This document shows positions 60,125-64,000 of a stretch of DNA of 64,000 nt, in pieces. The notes beneath the pieces are model-generated. The model was not told the origin of the DNA. It saw only the letters and a list, made by a program, of their open reading frames with translations, and did no database searches. The DNA lies in NCBI GenBank assembly GCA_002923315.1, contig BEHM01000018.1:1-64000 (forward strand). The letters are read 5' to 3'. Positions within the stretch are counted from its first letter, which is position 1. Each line of letters begins with the position of its first letter. The translations under genes were made by a program, and so were the position numbers. Origin of the DNA: a bacterium HR10 (GTDB taxonomy: Bacteria; Acidobacteriota; Blastocatellia; HR10).

Positions 60125-60154
60125 TTTACAACGGAGAGCGACTCGATTTACCAT
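60125..60154 (+). promoter_or_regulatory. rimO promoter
   Basis: TTTACA (60125) and TACCAT (60149) are 18 nt apart. The -10 ends 9 nt before the rimO ATG, so the leader would be very short. Confidence 0.45.
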
Positions 60155-60163
60155 GCCGGAGGT

Positions 60164-61600
60164 ATGGCGAAGGTGGGCATGGTCAGTCTCGGCTGTCCGA
60201 AGAATCTCGTGGACAGCGAGGTCATGCTGGGGCTGCTCGTGCGCGAGGGGTTCGCGCTCACGACGGAAGCGGCTGAGGCCGATATCCTCATCGTGAACAC
60301 GTGCGCCTTCATTGATCCGGCCAAGATGGAGTCCATCGAGACGATCCTCGAAATGGCGCGATGGAAGGCGCACGGGCGCTGCCGCAAGCTCATCGTCACC
60401 GGCTGTCTGGCCGAGCGCTATCGCGAGCACCTGCAGCGGGAGTTGCCCGAGGTGGATGCGCTCGTCGGGACGCGAGAGATCGAGCGCATCGTCGAAGTGT
60501 GCCGCGACGGCGAGTGGGGAACGACGACCCGATCGCGGCGTCGCCTTCCGATCCTCCCCGCAGAGCTGGCCTCTCGATACGTGGAGGATGCAGCGCGTCC
60601 GCGCGTGCTGGCGACGCCGCCCTTCTCGGCGTATCTCAAGATCGCCGAGGGGTGCGATCACACGTGTTCCTTCTGCATCATCCCGACGCTGCGCGGGCCG
60701 TTTCGCAGCCGTCCCCTGGAATCCTTGCTTCGAGAGGCGGAGGCCCTGGCCGCGCGCGGCGTTCGCGAACTGATCCTCATCGCGCAGGACACGACGCATT
60801 ACGGGGCGGACTTGGGGATGAGGGAGGGATTGGCCACGCTGCTGCGGGCGCTGGCGCGGATTGAGGGGATTCGATGGATTCGCTTCCTCTACGGCTATCC
60901 GCATCACGTGAGCGAGGCGGTGATCGAAGCCGTCGCTTCTGAAGAGAAGGTGTGCGCCTACTTCGATATCCCCTTTCAGCACGCGAGCGGGCGTCTGTTG
61001 CGCCTCATGCGTCGCGGAGGGACGCGTCGCTCGTTCGAACGTCTCGTGGAGCGGATCCGGCGCCGTATCCCGGACGCGACGTTGCGGACGACGTTCATCA
61101 TTGGATTCCCCGGAGAGACGGAGCGCGATTTTCGCGAGCTGCTCGACTTCTGCCGGACGGTCGAGTTCGACTACGCGGGAGCGTTCCTCTATTCGGATGA
61201 GGAGGGAACGGCGGCCTTCGGATTGACCACGAAGGTGCCCCGGGAGGTCGCGCGCGAGCGCTTGAGACGGTTTCAGCGCGAGCAAGCGCGTATTGCTGCT
61301 CGGCGGAGCCATCGGTGGATCGGTCGAACGGTCGAGGTTTTGGTGGAGGGAAGCCTCGAGGGGGAGGCCTTCGATCGTCGCCCGCGCGCTTCTCCGATGC
61401 CTCTTCTGCTGCGGGGGCGGATGGCCGGGCAAGCGCCGGAGATTGATGGTCGCGTGATCCTGGATCTGGGGGATGGGGTGAAATCGGCCTTCGAGCCGCG
61501 ACTTCCCCAGCCGGGGGAATTCGTCTCGGTCGAGATCGTTGACACCATCGGGTGTGATCTGATCGGGCGGGTGTGCGCGCCCGGGAAGGCTTCGCGATGA
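60164..61600 (+). CDS. rimO: Ribosomal protein S12 methylthiotransferase RimO
   Basis: RimO is a radical-SAM enzyme that adds a methylthio group to an Asp of ribosomal protein S12. The 478-residue product has the N-terminal UPF0004 domain (VSLGCPKNLVDSEVMLG) with three Cys ligands, radical-SAM cluster CDHTCSFCIIP (about residue 165) and a C-terminal TRAM-like domain (about 390-450). The track ORF from 58385 includes antisense shadow. It overlaps pgpA by 4 nt (ATGA), heading a rimO-pgpA-cinA run. Confidence 0.95.
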   Translation: MAKVGMVSLGCPKNLVDSEVMLGLLVREGFALTTEAAEADILIVNTCAFIDPAKMESIETILEMARWKAHGRCRKLIVTGCLAERYREHLQRELPEVDALVGTREIERIVEVCRDGEWGTTTRSRRRLPILPAELASRYVEDAARPRVLATPPFSAYLKIAEGCDHTCSFCIIPTLRGPFRSRPLESLLREAEALAARGVRELILIAQDTTHYGADLGMREGLATLLRALARIEGIRWIRFLYGYPHHVSEAVIEAVASEEKVCAYFDIPFQHASGRLLRLMRRGGTRRSFERLVERIRRRIPDATLRTTFIIGFPGETERDFRELLDFCRTVEFDYAGAFLYSDEEGTAAFGLTTKVPREVARERLRRFQREQARIAARRSHRWIGRTVEVLVEGSLEGEAFDRRPRASPMPLLLRGRMAGQAPEIDGRVILDLGDGVKSAFEPRLPQPGEFVSVEIVDTIGCDLIGRVCAPGKASR

Positions 61601-62181
61601 ACATGCGCGCGCGTGTTGAGAGCCTCGCTCGCGTTCGGCGTTCCTCCGAAGGCGGCACGGCATCCCTCGCTGATCGCGTGGCGTGGTGGATCGCTGCCGG
61701 TGGAGGAGCCGGTCTGGCGCCGATAGCTCCCGGGACGGTGGGGGCTCTTGTTGGACTCGGGCTCTTCGCGCTTGGCTCCTGGTTCGAGCGCGCGCTGGGC
61801 ATCGTGGGAGTGAGCTGGAGCATCGCTGGAGTTCTCTTGGGCATTGGCACGTGGGCGTCTTCCCGAGTGGTGCGGCTCTTGGGGAGAGAGGATCCTCCGC
61901 AGATCGTGGTGGACGAGGTCGTCGGTCAGTTCCTCGCGCTGCTCTTGAGCGTCAGTGGTCGTGCTTTCTTGCGAGGGGCCATCGAAGGAGCGGTGTCGTG
62001 GCCGGGATGGGGGATGCTGTGGGCGAGCTTCGGGCTCTTTCGCCTGTTCGACATCTGGAAGCCGTATCCCATTCGGCGAGTCGAACAGTGGAAGGGGGGG
62101 ATTGGGGTCATGGCGGACGATGTGTTGGCGGGGATTTGCGCCGGGCTCGCGACCGTTCTCCTGGTCGAGATCATCTCTTGA
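61597..62181 (+). CDS. pgpA: Phosphatidylglycerophosphatase A
   Basis: PgpA removes the phosphate from phosphatidylglycerophosphate, the last step of phosphatidylglycerol synthesis. The 194-residue membrane protein has GLAPIAPGTVGAL (about residue 48), the metal-binding DPPQIVVDEVVGQ, FRLFDIWKPYPIR and GGIGVMADDVLAG, all expected motifs. It starts at ATG 61597, coupled to rimO. CdsA and PgsA are elsewhere in the window. Confidence 0.94.
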   Translation: MNMRARVESLARVRRSSEGGTASLADRVAWWIAAGGGAGLAPIAPGTVGALVGLGLFALGSWFERALGIVGVSWSIAGVLLGIGTWASSRVVRLLGREDPPQIVVDEVVGQFLALLLSVSGRAFLRGAIEGAVSWPGWGMLWASFGLFRLFDIWKPYPIRRVEQWKGGIGVMADDVLAGICAGLATVLLVEIIS

Positions 62182-62194
62182 AGGAGGATCGAGG

Positions 62195-63445
62195 ATGCGG
62201 CCCATACGACCGCGACGGGCGGAGATCATCGCCGTCGGATCGGAGCTGCTGACGCCCTTCCGCGTGGATACGAATTCCCTCTGGTTGACCGAACGGCTGA
62301 ATGCGCTCGGGATCGAAGTCGTCGTGAAGATGATCGTCGGCGATGACGAGTCGTTGCTGGAGCGGCTGGTTCGCGAGGCCCTGACGCGCTCGGAGGTGAT
62401 CGTGATGACCGGCGGATTGGGGCCTACGGAGGACGATGTGACGCGCAAGGCGCTCTCACGCGCGCTCTCGCGGCCCTTGGTGCTCGATGAGCAGGTTCTG
62501 GAGCGGATTCGAGCGCGCTTCGCCCGTCGCGGACTCGCCATGCCGAAGATCAATGAGCGACAGGCGCTCGTGCTGGAGGGCGCGGTCGTCTTGGAGAACC
62601 GACATGGGACGGCACCGGGGATGTTCGTGGACCATGAGGGGCGCGCGCTCGTCGTGTTGCCGGGGCCGCCGACGGAGATGCAGGCCATGTTCGAGAGCGA
62701 GGTCGTGCCGCTGCTGGAGCCGCTCGCCGGCGGCGTGAAGATTCGTCGCCGCACGCTGCGGGTCGCAGGCCTGAGCGAATCCGCCGTGGATCAGGCGATC
62801 GCGCCCATCTACACGCAGTATGCGAATCCGCAGACGACGATTCTGGCCACGACCGGCGGGATCGAGATCCACCTCACGGCCAGCGGCGTGACCGAGGAGG
62901 AGATCGAAGCGCGGCTCGATGAATTGTCGGATCGCATCGAGCAAGCGCTGGGCGCGCGCGTCTTCACCACGCGCGGCGAATCCCTGGAGGAGGTGATCGG
63001 CCGCCTCGCTCTGACCAAAGGCTATACGATCGCCGTCGCCGAGAGCGTGACCGGCGGCCTCATCGCCAAGCGCCTGACCGATGTTCCCGGAAGCTCGCAG
63101 TATTTCCGCGGGGGGATCACCGCCTACTCGGATGAGGCGAAGTGCGCGCTCCTGGGGGTTCCAGCAGACATGCTCGCCACGCATGGCGCCGTCAGCGCGG
63201 AGGTCGCCGAGGCGATGGCCCGACGCGTGAAGGAATCCTTAGGCGCGACCGTGGGCGTGGCCGTCACGGGAGTGGCCGGACCCGGAGGGGGAACGTCGGA
63301 GAAGCCCGTCGGTTTGGTCTTCATCGGTTTGGCCGATGATGTCCATGTCGAGAGCCATCGGCATTGGTTTCCGGGGGATCGCGCGCGCATTCGGGAGCTG
63401 GCCGCTCAGGCGGCCCTGGCGCTTCTGTATGAACGCTTGTTGTGA
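62195..63445 (+). CDS. cinA: CinA-family protein (NMN amidohydrolase/competence-damage domain)
   Basis: A 416-residue CinA with both domains. The N-terminal MoaB/MogA-like COG1058 part (AEIIAVGSELLTPFRVDTNSLWL and TGGLGPTEDDVTRKALS) carries the ADP-ribose pyrophosphatase region. The C-terminal part has the NMN deamidase signature (AESVTGGLIAKRLTDVPGSS and GVAGPGGGTSEKPVGLVFIG). It recycles nicotinamide mononucleotide in NAD salvage. The NadD-like protein in this window belongs to the same pathway. ATG 62195 follows AAGGAGGATCGAGG. It ends 23 nt before grpE, convergent. Confidence 0.93.
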   Translation: MRPIRPRRAEIIAVGSELLTPFRVDTNSLWLTERLNALGIEVVVKMIVGDDESLLERLVREALTRSEVIVMTGGLGPTEDDVTRKALSRALSRPLVLDEQVLERIRARFARRGLAMPKINERQALVLEGAVVLENRHGTAPGMFVDHEGRALVVLPGPPTEMQAMFESEVVPLLEPLAGGVKIRRRTLRVAGLSESAVDQAIAPIYTQYANPQTTILATTGGIEIHLTASGVTEEEIEARLDELSDRIEQALGARVFTTRGESLEEVIGRLALTKGYTIAVAESVTGGLIAKRLTDVPGSSQYFRGGITAYSDEAKCALLGVPADMLATHGAVSAEVAEAMARRVKESLGATVGVAVTGVAGPGGGTSEKPVGLVFIGLADDVHVESHRHWFPGDRARIRELAAQAALALLYERLL

Positions 63446-63468
63446 TGCGCCGGGCTCCGAAGGCGGGC

Positions 63469-63945
63469 TCACGCCCTCTTCGAAGTCGGGCGCACGGCGA
63501 CTTTGACGCGCGCCGGTCGCAGCAGGCGATCGCCCATCAGGTAGCCGCGCTGATATTCGTCAATGATGGTGTTCTCCTCATATTCGTCGGTCGGCTCCAC
63601 AGCGAAAGCCTCATGACGCGTGGGATCGAACGGGCGTCCGAGCGTCTCCATGGGTCTGACGTTGAAGCGGGCGAGCAGCTCCAACAGCCGACGGTGGATC
63701 ACGGTGAGCCCGTGCAGCACCCCATCGAGATCGCGAAGCCAACGCGCGGCTTCCAGAGCGCGCTCGAAATCATCCACGATGGGGAGGAACTCGGTCAGGA
63801 CTTCGACAAGCGCCTCCTCCCGCATGCGCTCTCGCTCGCGCTCGATGCGCTTGCGATAGTTCTCGAATTCGGCAGCCAGGCGCAGCAGGCGCTCGTAGAG
63901 CGCTTCTCGCTCCTGCCGAAGTCGCGTGATCTCGTCCTCCGGCAC
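63469..63945 (-). CDS. grpE: Nucleotide exchange factor GrpE
   Basis: GrpE releases ADP from the DnaK chaperone. The product has the long N-terminal coiled coil (RLRQEREALYERLLRLAAEFENYRKRIERER) and C-terminal beta-wing motif (GRPFDPTRHEAFAVEP and IIDEYQRGYLMGDRLLRPARVKVA), which match the GrpE signature. The GTG at 63945 gives 158 residues, but the frame stays open to the window edge, so the true start may lie outside and the N-terminus may be longer. Confidence 0.93.
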   Translation of the reverse strand: MPEDEITRLRQEREALYERLLRLAAEFENYRKRIERERERMREEALVEVLTEFLPIVDDFERALEAARWLRDLDGVLHGLTVIHRRLLELLARFNVRPMETLGRPFDPTRHEAFAVEPTDEYEENTIIDEYQRGYLMGDRLLRPARVKVAVRPTSKRA

Positions 63946-64000
63946 AGATGCGACCTCTGGGCGGTGGGCGTCAATGACCTCCCGGCCGATCTCGCGAATA

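Overview
The window is GC-rich bacterial chromosome, densely packed with short operons on both strands. I see no rRNA, CRISPR array, insertion sequence, phage genes or integration site. The best guess for the host is an acidobacterium, perhaps a thermophilic member of the Blastocatellia/Chloracidobacterium side. This is inference from gene content: an Oar-like TonB receptor with an N-terminal carboxypeptidase-regulatory domain, a large VPS10/BNR-repeat secreted protein, a giant PIG-L deacetylase, a Ser/Thr kinase with TPRs, and an archaeal-type bifunctional fructose-1,6-bisphosphate aldolase/phosphatase. That last enzyme is typical of thermophiles and deep-branching bacteria. TonB, M48, Slt and lipoprotein genes point to a Gram-negative envelope.

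Layout. 0-6 kb (+): end of an M20 peptidase, a secreted BNR/VPS10 protein, then surE-pcm-yqaA. 6-9 kb (-): GNAT, NadD-like, NrdR and a flippase-like membrane protein. 9-9.8 kb (+): HU/IHF-like protein, MerR regulator and tRNA-Pro(GGG). 10-19.4 kb (-): FBP aldolase/phosphatase, YhhQ, DUF3006 plus a ComEC-like MBL hydrolase, purF, then truA-uppS-cdsA-dxr and pyrE. 19.4-25.6 kb (-): a transmembrane Ser/Thr kinase followed by a 33-repeat TPR protein, overlapping pyrE. 25.7-31 kb: glycosylasparaginase and a peptide ABC transporter (binding protein divergent from two permeases, no ATPase nearby). 31-34 kb: pgsA, facing a CPBP protease and a SWIM-domain protein. 34-41.7 kb (+): Slt, PEGA/TPR protein, Der, acyl-CoA thioesterase, enoyl-CoA hydratase and an SLC13 transporter. 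41.7-49 kb (-): DCC protein, M48 protease, KhtU-KhtT antiporter, DapA-like aldolase, NUDIX and GT4. 49-50.3 kb (+): prepilin peptidase. 50.3-60 kb (-): a ROK regulator, TonB receptor, PIG-L deacetylase and PL26-like lyase, apparently a SusD-less glycan-use locus. 60-64 kb: rimO-pgpA-cinA (+) and grpE (-).

How the genes work together. Three steps of phospholipid synthesis (CdsA, PgsA, PgpA) and two steps towards undecaprenyl phosphate (Dxr, UppS) are here, with nucleotide synthesis (PurF, PyrE, NrdR) and translation/RNA functions (TruA, RimO, Der, tRNA-Pro). The two most unusual blocks are the kinase-TPR-pyrE operon and the ROK/TonB/PIG-L/PL26 operon. Several promoters close to TTGACA-N16-18-TAnnnT can be read by eye. 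A few lie so close to the start codon that leaderless or nearly leaderless transcripts are possible. Many long ORFs in the supplied track (up to 1,095 codons) are antisense shadows created by the GC-rich codon bias and are left out.
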